64,000 bases of DNA from NCBI GenBank assembly GCA_037893225.1, contig JAZGUH010000123.1, forward strand, positions 1,657,001 to 1,721,000. The letters are read 5' to 3'. Shown one piece after another: positions 1 to 11,335 of the stretch. The notes beneath the pieces are model-generated. The model was not told where the DNA came from. It made no database searches and worked only from the letters and a program-made list of their open reading frames with translations. The stretch is from Hippasteria phrygiana (taxonomy: Eukaryota > Echinodermata > Asteroidea > Valvatida > Goniasteridae). A program made the translations under genes and the position numbers. The number at the start of each line of letters is the position of its first letter. Within the stretch, counting starts at the first letter, position 1.

Positions 1-685
1 TTCCTACTTTTAGGTTATTGAAACTGCCAAACTAGTTTGCTACATTACAAACCAACAGGTATGCCGTAGATATAAAGGGCAGGGTTTTAGTTTGAGGGAA
101 ATTTTTGGGTAAAGCGACGATAAAAAGACAAAATGCAATGCGAAAATAAAGATGGCGATCACCTCAGCGCACAATGAAACACGTAGTGAATCGCTTATCA
201 ACTGATGTAAAACAAATTGCATTTTCTACCACAAACTTCTCAAAATTGCAAAAAAAAGTCAGAATAAAGAGAAGTTAGTCATTTTAGAATGGGGAAAATA
301 CCCTCGACTCTAATTTGATTAAAACTAAAGAGGGGCCCGACACTACACAATCGCCATAAAAATTTGCAATTAGCCGGGGTGGGGGGTTTTGACCCCCCCC
401 TCTGGATCCACCCCTGGTGTGTACACACTGGATTAGTAGAGCTTGTAAGGAGTCTGGAACAGAAAAAGAAAACATTTTGCTGTTTCTGACTGATTTTGGT
501 GGGAGGGTATTAAAGTAAAATCTTTTCCATGGTTTTCCAACTAAGTTGCAGTTAGCATTGCAACTTTGACTTTAATTTCAAATGCTCATATTATTTTCAT
601 TTCCACAGAATGATGAGAAGCAAGGTGCTGTGCAGTTGGCGGACATGCGGTGAGGCAGGGGGACAAGATTTGCATGTTCACTAAA

Positions 686-927
686 GTAAACTAACTCTTT
701 GTATTGCAGCTGTGAACATGCACAAGCGAGGTTTATCTCAAGCAAGCAAGCTCAAGGTAAACTAACACCTTTTTGTTTCAGCTATGTGCTCAAATTGAGC
801 CATATAAACATGCACAAGACCCCTGGATCGCAGGATTTCATCTGGGCCAGCCAAGCAAGGTTCATCTCAAGCAAGGTTCAGCTGAAGCAAGCTTGTGCAC
901 TGAGGTAAACTAACCCTTTTGTTTCAG
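686..927 (+). other. Cluster of three intron-like micro-motifs (GTAAACTAAC...CAG)
   Basis: Three short segments at 686-709, 757-781 and 905-927 each begin GTAAACTAAC, continue with a pyrimidine-rich run and end in CAG, with lengths of 24, 25 and 23 nt. Each has a splice-donor-like start, a CTAAC branch-site-like core, a polypyrimidine tract and an AG acceptor. The pieces between them share submotifs (CTCAAATTGAGC, ACATGCACAAG, CAAGCAAG), so the cluster is also a small internal repeat. Known metazoan introns are longer than 25 nt, so true splicing of these units is doubtful. They could be acceptor-site modules copied together with short exon-like pieces. Confidence 0.45.
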
Positions 928-1884
928 TCATGAGCGCTCAAATTGAGCCGTGCACACAAGACTAAGGAGTTCATCACAAGCTTCACAAGAGGAGTCGTTT
1001 GGATTCAAATCAGAGTGAGTCACCCCAAGTGGGCCTTTTCATTATATATCTCTCTCTCTCTTTTTGTGACCCACCCTGGCATAAATCAATCACTTTAATG
1101 TCTCGATTCAAAAATAAAACCAGAAATCGGGAGAATTATTTATATCCTAGCCAAGAATCTGCAATAAAGATGCATGGGAGGAAACCAGGATTTTTCTGGT
1201 GAAAACACAATGCTATTTAACTAGGGATTTGCTACCATGTCCACGAAGTACCCTGGTAGGATTTGAACTAGGGTCGTTAAAAGTGGAATGTCAATTTGAC
1301 TTTTTTTTTTAAATCAACTTTTCCAAAAAAGTATGTAAACGAATCGGAAATGGATAAAGAGAAATAAAAATCTAAAAGTGGGTCACATATTTCTGTTTCT
1401 ACATGTATGTGTCTGTGATTGTGGGGTGATGGTGGTTGGGTTGACTATCCAGATATTTTACAAAAATAAGCCCAAAAACTTGGTCCCCACCAAAAAAGTT
1501 CATGCTCGGAGCATGCTATTTATACTAAATAATCACTTGGTTGTAGAGCAAATTTAACAAAAATCAGTATCCTTGGTCTTTCAGCCCCTTTGAACTACAT
1601 GTATGTAAGCTTGAATCCAATTTTGTCAATTCAACAACCAATTAGTTTGTGCCCCCCCCCCCCCCCCAATCTTCTCCTTGGTGGAGAGAAGCAATTGTGA
1701 TAGAGGGCCTCTCCGTAGAACAGACAACCGTGAAGTTCATAGCAAAAATGTTCCAAAATAACTTGTATGCAGTCCACAATTTGTTTTTGCCCTTCAAAAC
1801 CCCAAGTGTTTCTGTGTGTTGTGATGTGGGGGTGGTGGTCTCTTGCAGGTCATCGGCTCAAATTGAGCAGCATCATTAGGCCTA

Positions 1885-2015
1885 GGAGAGGATTATGGGA
1901 TCTGCTATATCCCTATGTCCCTCATCCAACATGGGCTATGGGATCATCTATATCCCTATTCCCCCAATGCAAGACCAGGCTATGGGATCTGCTTTATCCC
2001 TACGTCCATCCAGAA
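1885..2015. repeat. Short imperfect tandem repeats with GGGAT/ATCCC arms (copy 1)
   Basis: The pattern CTATGGGATC followed 8-10 bases later by TATCCCTA occurs three times at a spacing of roughly 45 bp, and a fourth related copy lies at about 2167-2192. Each copy is a small inverted repeat (GGGAT against ATCCC). The equivalent stretch in the second macrosatellite unit is at about 4860-4990. No coding role is visible. Confidence 0.6.
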
Positions 2016-2204
2016 GCGGACATCTATACTATAATTAGGGCTTAAATGTGTATTTCCACAGGAATTTGTTTCATAAATGTAGATCAATCAATTAGTGAAA
2101 GTGAAATTTCACTAATATAAATAGGTTTTTTTTTTTAGTTTAGGCTGTGACATTCCATTTAGAATAGACTATGGGATCCTCTATATCCCTACGTCAACTA
2201 GGGC

Positions 2205-2590
2205 TTAGTGGAGGTGCGGCGTAACCGAAATTGGAGGTGCGTGAAGGGGTTTACCCCAAGCAACGTCCATACCCGACAAGGGTTTTGGCGCGGATGCCTT
2301 AAAAAGGTGCGGGACGTAGCGCCCCTCTCCGGATAGGGGCGTGGACCCTGTTATCATGTTCGGCAACTGCGACGCTGCTACGTCCTGAATCGCCTGTGTG
2401 CGGCGGGCACAGGCAGGGCGGCACGCATAGAAAGTAAAGGGTGCCCTGCTGCAGCAGGGTGGACCGGACAACGGCAGGCAGGGGCTCTGGGCCTCGGCTC
2501 AGGGTCCCTTGTCCTGTCAAGCAATGGACCCGATAATCTGGACAGCGTGTGGGGCTGGTATCCTGGGACCTTCACGTGGTGGCCCTGTTT
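2205..2590. other. GC-rich block in macrosatellite unit 1
   Basis: This block is clearly richer in G+C than its AT-rich surroundings and contains many CpG dinucleotides and short G- or C-rich hairpin-forming stretches (for example CCCTGCTGCAGCAGGG at about 2442). Several overlapping short open frames exist on both strands, none recognisable. It resembles a 5' regulatory or untranslated region of a retroelement, but I cannot name a family. The same block recurs at about 5178-5565. Confidence 0.4.
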
Positions 2591-2663
2591 AAACTAACCT
2601 TACCAGGATCAACATTTTCTTTTTGAGCTGCAAATTCATGGACCAAGGTCTACAAGAAGGCTT

Positions 2664-2968
2664 GGGGCCCTAACACTACACAATTGCCGACATTTGTTTT
2701 TGTACATTTGCCCAAAAAGTTGACTCCGAAAAGGTTTCGCCTGCCAACAAAGGGTGGGGGGGGGGGGGGAGAAAGAGACACACTTTCTTAACATTGGTGG
2801 TGCCATTCAACCTTTGTTTTGTTCTTACCCGTACAAGCAAAATAAGACCTTCACACTTAAATACAGGGTTTTGCTTTTCTTTTCTGGTTTGCTAATGCTA
2901 TGGTACGGTACTTTAGGCGTAAGCTCTTACAACCCAAACAAAAAAGGTGATTGTGTAGTGTAGGGCCC
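2664..2968. mobile_element. MITE-like segment with GGGCCCTA-type inverted ends (copy 1)
   Basis: The left end reads GGGGCCCTAACACTACACAAT and the right end reads ATTGTGTAGTGTAGGGCCC, so the two ends are inverted repeats of about 20 bp with one indel. The roughly 305-bp interior contains a poly-G run near 2752 and no real gene. A second direct copy of the left-end motif lies at 332, so the pair 332/2968 could alternatively bound a 2.6-kb element. No clear target duplication was found because the segment is embedded in the tandem array. Confidence 0.4.
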
Positions 2969-3653
2969 TGTTCCTACTTTTAGGTTATTAAAACTGCCAA
3001 ACTAGTTTGCTACATTACAAACCAACAGGTATGCCGTAGATATAAAGGGCAGGGTTTTAGTTTGAGGGAAATTTTTGGGTAAAGCGACGATAAAAAGACA
3101 AAATGCAATGCGAAAATAAAGATGGCGATCACCTCAGCGCACAATGAAACACGTAGTGAATCGCTTATCAACTGATGTAAAAAAAATTGCATTTTCTACC
3201 ACAAACTTCTCAAAATTGCAAAAAAAAGTCAGAATAAAGAGAAGTTAGTCATTTTAGAATGGGGAAAATACCCTCGACTCTAATTTGATTAAAACTAAAG
3301 AGGGGCCTGACACTACACAATCGCCATAAAAATTTGCAATTAGCCGGGGTGGGGGTTTTGACCCCCCCTCTGGATCCACCCCTGGTGTGTACACACTGGA
3401 TTAGTAGAGCGTGTAAGGAGTCTGGAACAGAAAAAGAAAACATTTTGCTGTTCCTGACTGATTTTGGTGGGAGGGTATTAAAGTAAAATCTTTTCCATGG
3501 TTTTCCAACTAAGTTGCAGTTAGCATTGCAACTTTGACTTTAATTTCAAATGCTCATATTATTTTCATTTCCACAGAATGATGAGAAGCAAGGTGCTGTG
3601 CAGTTGGCGGACATGCGGTGAGGCAGGGGGACAAGATTTGCATGTTCACTAAG

Positions 3654-3895
3654 GTAAACTAACTCTTTGTATTGCAGCTGTGAACATGCACAAGCGAGGT
3701 TTATCTCAAGCAAGCAAGCTCAAGGTAAACTAACACCTTTTTGTTTCAGCTATGTGCTCAAATTGAGCCATATAAACATGCACAAGACCCCTGGATCGCA
3801 GGATTTCATCTGGGCCAGCCAAGCAAGGTTCATCTCAAGCAAGGTTCAGCCGAAGCAAGCTTGTGCACTGAGGTAAACTAACCCTTTTGTTTCAG
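3654..3895 (+). other. Same intron-like micro-motif cluster in copy 2
   Basis: The three GTAAACTAAC...CAG segments recur at 3654-3677, 3725-3749 and 3873-3895 with the same lengths (24, 25, 23 nt). In copy 2 the first is preceded by AAG|GTAAAC, a better donor context than the AAAGTAAAC of copy 1. Their preservation is explained by the general similarity of the copies and does not by itself prove function. Confidence 0.45.
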
Positions 3896-5634
3896 TCATG
3901 AGCGCTCAAATTGAGCCGTGCACACAAGACTAAGGAGTTCATCACAAGCTTCACAAGAGGAGTCGTTTGGATTCAAATCAGAGTGAGTCACCCCAAGTGG
4001 GCCTTTTCATTATCTATCTCTCTCTCTCTCTTTTTGTGACCCACCCTGGCATAAATCAATAACTTTAATGTCTCGATTCAAAAATAAAACCAGAAATCGG
4101 GAGAATTATTTATATCCTAGCCAAGAATCTGCAGTAAAGATGCATGGGAGGAAACCAGGATTTTTCTAGGGAAAACACAATGCTATTTAACTAGGGATTT
4201 GCTACCATGTCCACGAAGTACCCTGGTAGGATGTGAACTAGGGTCCTTAAAAGTGAAATGTCAATTTGACTTTAAAAAAAAATTAACTTTTCCAAAAGAA
4301 TATGTAAACGAATCGGAAATGGATAAAGAGAAATAAAAATCTAAAAGTGGGTCACATATTTCTGTTTCTATGTGTCTGTGATTGTGGGGTGATGGTGGTT
4401 GGGTTGACTATCCAGATATTTTACAAAAATAAGCCCAAAAACTTGGTCCCCACCCAAAAAGTTCATGCTCGGAGCATGCTATTTATACTAAATAATCACT
4501 TGGTTGTAGAGCAAATTTAACGAAAATTGGTATCCTTGGTCTTTCAGCCCCTTTGAACTACATGTACATGTATGTAAGCTTGAATCAAATTTTGCCAATT
4601 CAACAACCAATTAGTTTGTGCCCCCCCCCCCCCCCCCCCAATCTTCTCCTTGGTGGAGAGAAGCAATTGTGATAGAGGGCCTCTCGGTGGAACAGACAAC
4701 CATGAAGTTCATAGCCAAAAATTTCCAAAATAACTCGTATGCAGTCCACAATTTGTTTTTGCCCTTCAAAACCCCAAGTGTTTCTGTGTGTTGTGATGTG
4801 GGGGTGGTGGTCTCTTGCAGGTCATCGGCTCAAATTGAGCAGCATCATTAGGCCTAGGAGAGGATTATGGGATCAGCTATATCCCTATGTCCCTCATCCA
4901 AGATGGGCTATGGGATCTTCTATATCCCTATGCCCCCAATGCAAGACCAGGCTATGGGATCTGCTTTATCCCTACGTCTATCCAGAAGTGGACATCTATA
5001 CTCTAATTAGGGCTTAAATGTGTATTTCCACAGGAATTTTTTTCATAAATGTAGATCAATCAATTAGTGAAAGGGAAATTTCACTAATATAAATAGGTTT
5101 TTTTAAATCTAGTTTAGGCTGTGACATTCCACTTAGAATAGACTATGGGATCCTCTATATCCCTACGTCAACTAGGGCTTAGTGGAGGTGCGGCGTAACC
5201 GAAATTGGAGGTGCGTGAAGGGGTTTACCCCAAGCAACGACCATACCCGACAAGGGTTTTGGCGTGGTGCCTTAAAAAGGTGCGGGACGTAGCGTCCCTC
5301 TCCGGATAGGGGCGTGGACCCTGTTATCATGTTCGGCACTGCGAACGCTGCTACGTCCTGAATCGCCTGTGCGTGGCGGGCACAGGCAGGGCGGCACGCA
5401 TAGAAAGTAAAGGGTGCCCTGCTGCAGCAGGGTGGACCGGACAACGGCAGGCAGGGGCTCTGGGCCTCGGCTCAGGGTCCCTTGTCCTGTCAAGCAATGG
5501 ACCCGATAATCTGGACAGCGTGTGGGGCTGGTATCCTGGGACCTTCACGTGGTGGCCCTGTTTAAACTAACCTTACCAGGATCAACATTTTCTTTTGAGC
5601 TGCAAATTCATGGACCAAGGTCTACAAGAAGGCT

Positions 5635-5941
5635 CGGGGCCCTAACACTACACAATTGCCGACATTTGTTTTTGTACATTTGCCCAAAAAGTTGACTCCC
5701 AAAATGTTTCGCCTGCCAACAAAGGGTGGGGGGGGGGGGATGAGAAAGAGACACACTTTCTTAACATTGGTGGTGCCATTCAACCTTTGTTTTGTTCTTA
5801 CCCGTACAAGCAAAATAAGACCTTCACACTTAATTACAGGGTTTTGCTTTTCTTTTCTGGTTTGCTAATGCTATGGTACGGTACTTTAGGCGTAAGCTCT
5901 TACAACCCAAACAAAAAAGGTGATTGTGTAGTGTAGGGCCC
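5635..5941. mobile_element. MITE-like segment with GGGCCCTA-type inverted ends (copy 2)
   Basis: This is the equivalent segment in macrosatellite unit 2: GGGGCCCTAACACTAC at the left and GTGTAGTGTAGGGCCC at the right. It moved with the macrosatellite duplication, so it is not an independent insertion. Confidence 0.4.
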
Positions 5942-5943
5942 TG

Positions 5944-6648
5944 TTCCTACTTTTAGGTTATTAAAACTGCCAAACTAGTTTGCTACATTACAAACCAACA
6001 GGTATGCCGTAGATATAAAGGGCAGGGTTTTAGTTTGAGGGAAATTTTTGGGTAAAGCGACGATAAAGACAAAAGGCAATGCGAAAATAAAGATGGCGAT
6101 CACCTCAGCGCACAAATGAAACACGTAGTGAATCGCTTATCAACTGATGTAAAAAAAATTGCATTTTCTACCACAAACTTCTCAAAATTGCAAAAAAAAG
6201 TCAGAATAAAGAGAAGTTAGTCATTTTAGAATGGGGAAAAATACCCTCCACTCTAATTTGATCAAAACTAAAGAGGGGCCCGACACTACACAATCGCCAT
6301 AAAAATTTGCAATTAGCCGGGGTGGGGGGTTTTGACCTCCCCTCTGGATCCACCCCTGGTGTGTACATACTGGATTAGTAGAGCGTGTAAGGAGTCTGGA
6401 ACAGAAAAAGAAAACATTTTGCTGTTCCTGACTGATTTTGGTGGGAGGGTATTAAAGTAAAATCTTTTCCATGGTTTTCCAACTAAGTTGCAGTTAGCAT
6501 TGCAACTTTGACTTTAATTTCAAATGCCCATATTATTTTCATTTCCACAGAATGATGAGAAGCAAAGTGCTGTGCAATTAGCGGACATGCGGAGAGGCTG
6601 GGGGACAAGATTTGCATGTTCAAGGTAAACTAACTCTTTGTATTGCAG
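5944..6648. repeat. Macrosatellite unit, copy 3, truncated
   Basis: This third copy follows copies 1 and 2 for about 705 bp, then stops matching exactly after the run TATTGCAG. In copies 1 and 2 that run continues with CTGTGAACATG, but here it continues with GTCATTGGAACG. The break therefore coincides with the AG end of the first splice-like micro-motif. The unit's own 1846-1860 segment also contains TTGCAGGTCAT, so a short shared motif may have guided the junction. That mechanism is inference; the break itself is directly visible. Confidence 0.85.
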
Positions 6649-9061
6649 GTCATTGGAACGATATTTCCTCTAAAATACTGACCCCCAAATCTGCCCATTT
6701 CTGAAAATTGCAACAACGACCAATCATGCACACTATCTTAACCTTATGTCCCCACCTTGCTAGTGTTCATATAGTGTAATTTGCAAGGACTCCTCACTGG
6801 CCACCTGCAACCCTCCCATTGGTTTTGTAAATAACAAAAATTGAACAATTCTCGGATTAGCAATCAAGTAAGTTTGTTTTTTAACTTAGAAAAGTCCTGA
6901 AATTCAGCCAGGCTCTGGCATACATTATCACATGCTTACCATCCACTTTTTGGAACTATGCACGTGTCGCAAAGCTAAAGGGATAAACAAAATTTATATT
7001 TAAGCTGATTTGTAAACAATCTTCTACGAAGGTTGAATTGCATTCAAATTTTGTTGATTTGTCTAGTGTTTTTGCTGAATATGTAAATTTCAGATGTCAT
7101 CTGTAGTCCCTGCCCCCCCCCCCCCCAACATAGTACTCACAATTCTGAATTTTATCTTCCACCACCTTTCCCTGACAACAAATATTAATGTTTCCTTATA
7201 ACATCTTTCCTACAGGTGCTTCTATCCCTGCACAAAATGCCATGAATTGAATGATTTTTCTGTTTGCTGGAAGACTGAGCTGTTCGAGTGCTCCGTTTTG
7301 AGAGGACGAAACCTCAAGGATATGAACTTGGGAAACTGGTTTGAGCATAGCAACCTTGGAAGTTTGAGAGTCGACTCCGTCTCCAGACTTTGCTTCGCCA
7401 AGTATTGCATGGGATGTTTTCATACATATGGATGCTGCTGAATGTGGACGTCCAAGAAGGTGCCACTCCCTATATCAACTGTATGCAGGATGCGGACTGA
7501 AACTGACCACGCCTGTGTCTTGGACATATTGCAATCCGATGATTCGGCATGGACTGATTTTTCAAACTATGGACATAACCTGATGAGCTTTGTCAGTTTC
7601 TAGGACTTTTTCACGTGGCCAAGCCAATAACTCATTAGCGTAACTGCTTCATCTCACATGGGGGGGGGGGGGGGGGGACGGTGGTGGTGGTACGATTGGA
7701 ACATTTACCTGCATAAACTATAGTCATTCAGTGTTATCAGAACTAAACATATGAATTGTTTCACCCCCCCCCCCCCCCCAAAAAAAAATATTTCTGAAAT
7801 GTTTCATTATTTAACTTTATTTTTTGATAAGTATGCTTTAAAAGGTATACAGCATTTGTAGAGCGGACAAAATGGTTAAAGGCAGTGTGATTTAACGTAG
7901 ACATAAAATAACAAACCTGTGAAAGTTTGAGCTTACCCGGTAATCTGTCAACAGTCCCAAGACATTGGTGCAAAACTAATTTGTACTGACAGGCATGTGA
8001 CTTTTCCTCGGATCAGCTGATTTCCTCGTTTTTCACTTGAAAAACACTACAAAGTCTTGTAAAGATTGGAATTTCCTCGTTTTTTAATACCAAGTTGCAT
8101 GCTTTTTTATAATGTACATGTTCATATTTCAATGGTTGATGTTTTTATTGAAGGTCTAACGATTGTTTCCTGAAGATGGTAGAATTAGATAATTTTTTTC
8201 TGGATTGGTACTGGTAGAATCTTAGTAATCTTAGTTTGAAACTAATCAATTTAGTTTATAATATCACCTTCATTAAAGGTAGTATACAACATTTTCAAAC
8301 ATAAAAAACAAAACTAATAAATTATTATGAAATGCCGTTATACTAGAACTGTCGTTTTCAAGAAAAGTGAAAATCGTTTTTATTTTCCCAAGGATTGTTG
8401 GTAGACAATCGTAGTCTAGTTCTCCGACCTGATAATTCCCCCGACTCTATAAATTGCTCCGTTTTGTCTAAAGTAGGGGCAGGGAATCGGACGACTAAAA
8501 CAGATTTTTTTCCCCAGCATCTGTTAACAACTTTAAACGGGTCAGTGTTAGAGAATTTGCTTGCATGCTATAAGATACTAACCCCAAATTCATATATTTC
8601 GGAAAATGACAGCAAAACGTAAATAACTTGTACTATCTTATCAAAGTCACATGTAATAAATTATTAGATATTTTGCTTATATATCAATGCTTCCGAAGTA
8701 TTCAAAATCTTATTGATGGAATTTTCAAAAATGTTGAAACTACTTGCCGACAAGCGATGACACTACGTATGTCTAAAGATAATCGCTGCACAGTGTGGGC
8801 ATTTAAAGCTGGAACGATGAGCTGTCATGTGGCCGACTCGGATCCAACTATTTTGAATTAATTTGATTTATTTTTACTGTTTTACTTTTTAAATTGTATG
8901 TTGAGGCCATTTTAATTTCCCATAGAGGCAGAAGTTGGAATACATACATTTGGTTTGCTGGTGGTTCAAGATGTCGGTGGCGAAGCCGAAAAAAGGACCG
9001 ACCGACCGACCCCCCTTTTCCAATTTTTTTGGCATTATTTTATGAGCAATACTTTACATCT
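6649..9061. other. AT-rich flank without recognisable gene
   Basis: This interval lies between the macrosatellite and the palindromic satellite. It contains homopolymer tracts (C-run near 7112, G-run near 7661, C-run then A-run near 7766) and a CCGA microsatellite near 8998. A possible acceptor-like TTTCCTACAG at about 7206-7215 precedes a stretch that is open on both strands (7247-7441), but no family is recognised and I do not call a gene. Two stretches, 6671-6740 and 8571-8642, look weakly alike. Otherwise I see nothing to annotate. Confidence 0.5.
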
Positions 9062-11335
9062 AAACGTTACTTCACAAACAAGACAAAGACATTTCAAAAA
9101 TCGGTCTAAATGGTAAGGCTACAGCCTTGTGCTTTTATTTTTAAAGTAAAAAACGTTACTTTACAAAGATTACTAAAAAACTTCAAAATTAATACAAATG
9201 GCAGGGCTATAGCCTTGTGTTTGATCATTTTTGGGTGAAAACGTTACCTCCCAAACATTACTCAAAAACTTCAAAATTAATACAAATGGCAGGGCTATAG
9301 CCTTGTGTTTGATCATTTTTGGGTGAAAACGTTACCTCACAAACATTACTCAAAAACTTCAGAATTAATACAAATGGCAGGGCTATAGCCTTGTGTTTGA
9401 TCATTTTTGGGTGAAAACGTTACCTCACAAACATTACTCAAAAACTTCAAAATTAATACAAATGGCAGGGCTATAGCCTTGTGTTTGATCATTTTTGGGT
9501 GAAAACGTTACCTCCCAAACATTACTCAAAAACTTCAAAATTAGTCCAAATGGCCTTGTTTGATCATTTTTGAGTGAAAACGTTACTTCCCAAACATTAC
9601 TTAAAAACATAAAAATTAGTCCAAATGGCAAGGCTATAGCCTTGTTTGATCATTTTTTGGTGAAAACGGTACTTCACAAACATTACTCAAAAACTTCAAA
9701 ATTAGTCCAAATGGCAAGGCTATAGCCTTGTTTTTATCACTTTTTAGTGGAAAACGTTACTTTCCAAACATTGCTCGAAAAAACTTCAAAATTAGTCCAA
9801 ATGGCAAGGCTATAGCCTTGTGTTTGATCATTTTTGGGTGAAAACGTTACCTCCCAAACATTACTCAAAAACTTCAAAATTAGTCCAAATGGCCTTGTTT
9901 GATCATTTTTGAGTGAAAACGTTACTTCCCAAACATTACTTAAAAACATAAAAATTAGTCCAAATGGCAAGGCTATAGCCTTGTGTTTGATCATTTTTGG
10001 GTGAAAACGTTACTTCCCAAACATTACTCAAAAACATTAAAATTAGTCCAAATGGCAAGGCTATAGCCTTGTTTTTATCACTTTTTAGTGGAAAACGTTA
10101 CTTTCCAAACATTGCTCGAAAAAACTTCAAAATTAGTCCAAATGGCAAGGCTATAGCCTTGTGTTTGATCATTTTTGGGTGAAAACGTTACCTCCCAAAC
10201 ATTACTCAAAAACTTCAAAATTAGTCCAAATGGCCTTGTTTGATCATTTTTGAGTGAAAACGTTACTTCCCAAACATTACTTAAAAACTTCAAAATTAGT
10301 CCAAATGGCAAGGCTATAGCCTTGTTTTCATCATTTTTGGGTGAAAACGTTACCTCACAAACATTACTCAAAAACTTCAAAATTAGTATAAATGGCAAGG
10401 CTATAGCCTTGTTTTCATCACTTTTTAGTGGAAAACGTTACCTCCCAAACATTGCTCAAAAACTTCAAAATTAGTCCAAATGGCAAGGCTATAGCCTTGT
10501 GTTTGATCATTTTTGGGTGAAAACGTTACCTCACAAACATTACTCAAAAACTTCAGAATTAATACAAATGGCAAGGCTATAGCCTTGTTTTCATCACTTT
10601 TTAGTGAAAATTGTTACTTCCCAAACATTACTCAAAAACTTCAAAATTAGTCCAAATTGCAAGACTTAGTGAAAAACGTTACTTCCCAAACATATGGCAA
10701 GGCTATAGCCTTGTGTTTGATCATTTTTGGTTGTGAAAACGTTACTTCCCAAACATTACTCAAAAACTTCAAATTTGGCGAAATGGCAAGGCTATAGCCT
10801 TGTTTTCATCACTTTTTAGTGAAAATGGTTACTTCCCAAACATTACTCAAAAACTTCAAATTAGTCGAAATTGCAAGGCTATAGCCTTGTTTTCATCACT
10901 TTTTAGTGAAAAGTGTTACTTCCCAAACATTACTCAAAAACTTCAAAAATTAGTCCAAATGGCAAGGCTATAGCCTTGTTTGATCATTTTTGGGTGAAAA
11001 CGTTACTTCCCAAACATTACTTAAAAACATAAAAATTAGTCCAAATGGCAAGGCTATAGCCTTGTTTTCATCATTTTTGGGTGAAAACGTTACCTCACAA
11101 ACATTACTCAAAAACTTCAAAATTAGTATAAATGGCAAGGCTATAGCCTTGTTTTCATCACTTTTTAGTGGAAAACGTTACTTCCCAAACATTGCTCAAA
11201 AACTTCAAAATTAGTCCAAATGGCAAGGCTATAGCCTTGTTTGATCATTTTTGGGTGAAAATGTTACTTCACAAAAATACTCAAACTTCAAAATTAGTCC
11301 AAATGGCAAGGCTATAGCCTTGTGTTTGATCATTT

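Larger units (their letters stand above)
1..2970. repeat. Macrosatellite unit, copy 1 (about 2.97 kb)
   Basis: The sequence beginning TTCCTACTTTTAGG recurs at 2971 and 5944, giving a direct tandem repeat of 2970-2973 bp. Copies 1 and 2 are near identical along their whole length, differing by scattered substitutions and small indels, mainly in homopolymer runs. The unit holds, in order: an AT-rich stretch, a GGGCCC motif with a G/C-rich run (332-410), three splice-like micro-motifs (686-927), a poly-C tract near 1650, short GGGAT/ATCCC repeats (1885-2010), a GC-rich block (2205-2590), a poly-G tract near 2752 and an inverted GGGCCC-ended segment. No open frame longer than about 90 codons is present, and those present are not convincing proteins. 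I infer a non-coding tandem repeat or a tandemly amplified non-autonomous element. The window edge may truncate an earlier copy. Confidence 0.9.
2971..5943. repeat. Macrosatellite unit, copy 2
   Basis: This is the second complete copy of the 2.97-kb unit, colinear with copy 1 throughout. All internal landmarks recur at the same offset: GGGGCC motif at 3302, micro-motifs at 3654-3895, poly-C at 4621, GGGAT/ATCCC repeats at about 4865-4990, GC-rich block at about 5178-5565, poly-G at 5728. Length differences are small and concentrate in C, G, A and T runs, as expected from replication slippage. The low divergence suggests recent duplication or ongoing homogenisation. Confidence 0.9.

Noticed and set aside
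1240..1275. Reverse-complement tRNA B-box-like GGATTTGAACTAGGG
   Set aside because: No matching A-box or acceptor stem is present, and in copy 2 the core is altered (GGATGTGAAC).
2205..2575. Overlapping 65-90-codon minus-strand frames in the GC-rich block
   Set aside because: Several frames are open at once because of GC bias. They differ by frameshifts between the two macrosatellite copies and show no domain.
7196..7441. Possible exon after a TTTCCTACAG acceptor-like site
   Set aside because: Both strands are open over the same bases, no donor or adjoining exon was found, and the peptide is unfamiliar.
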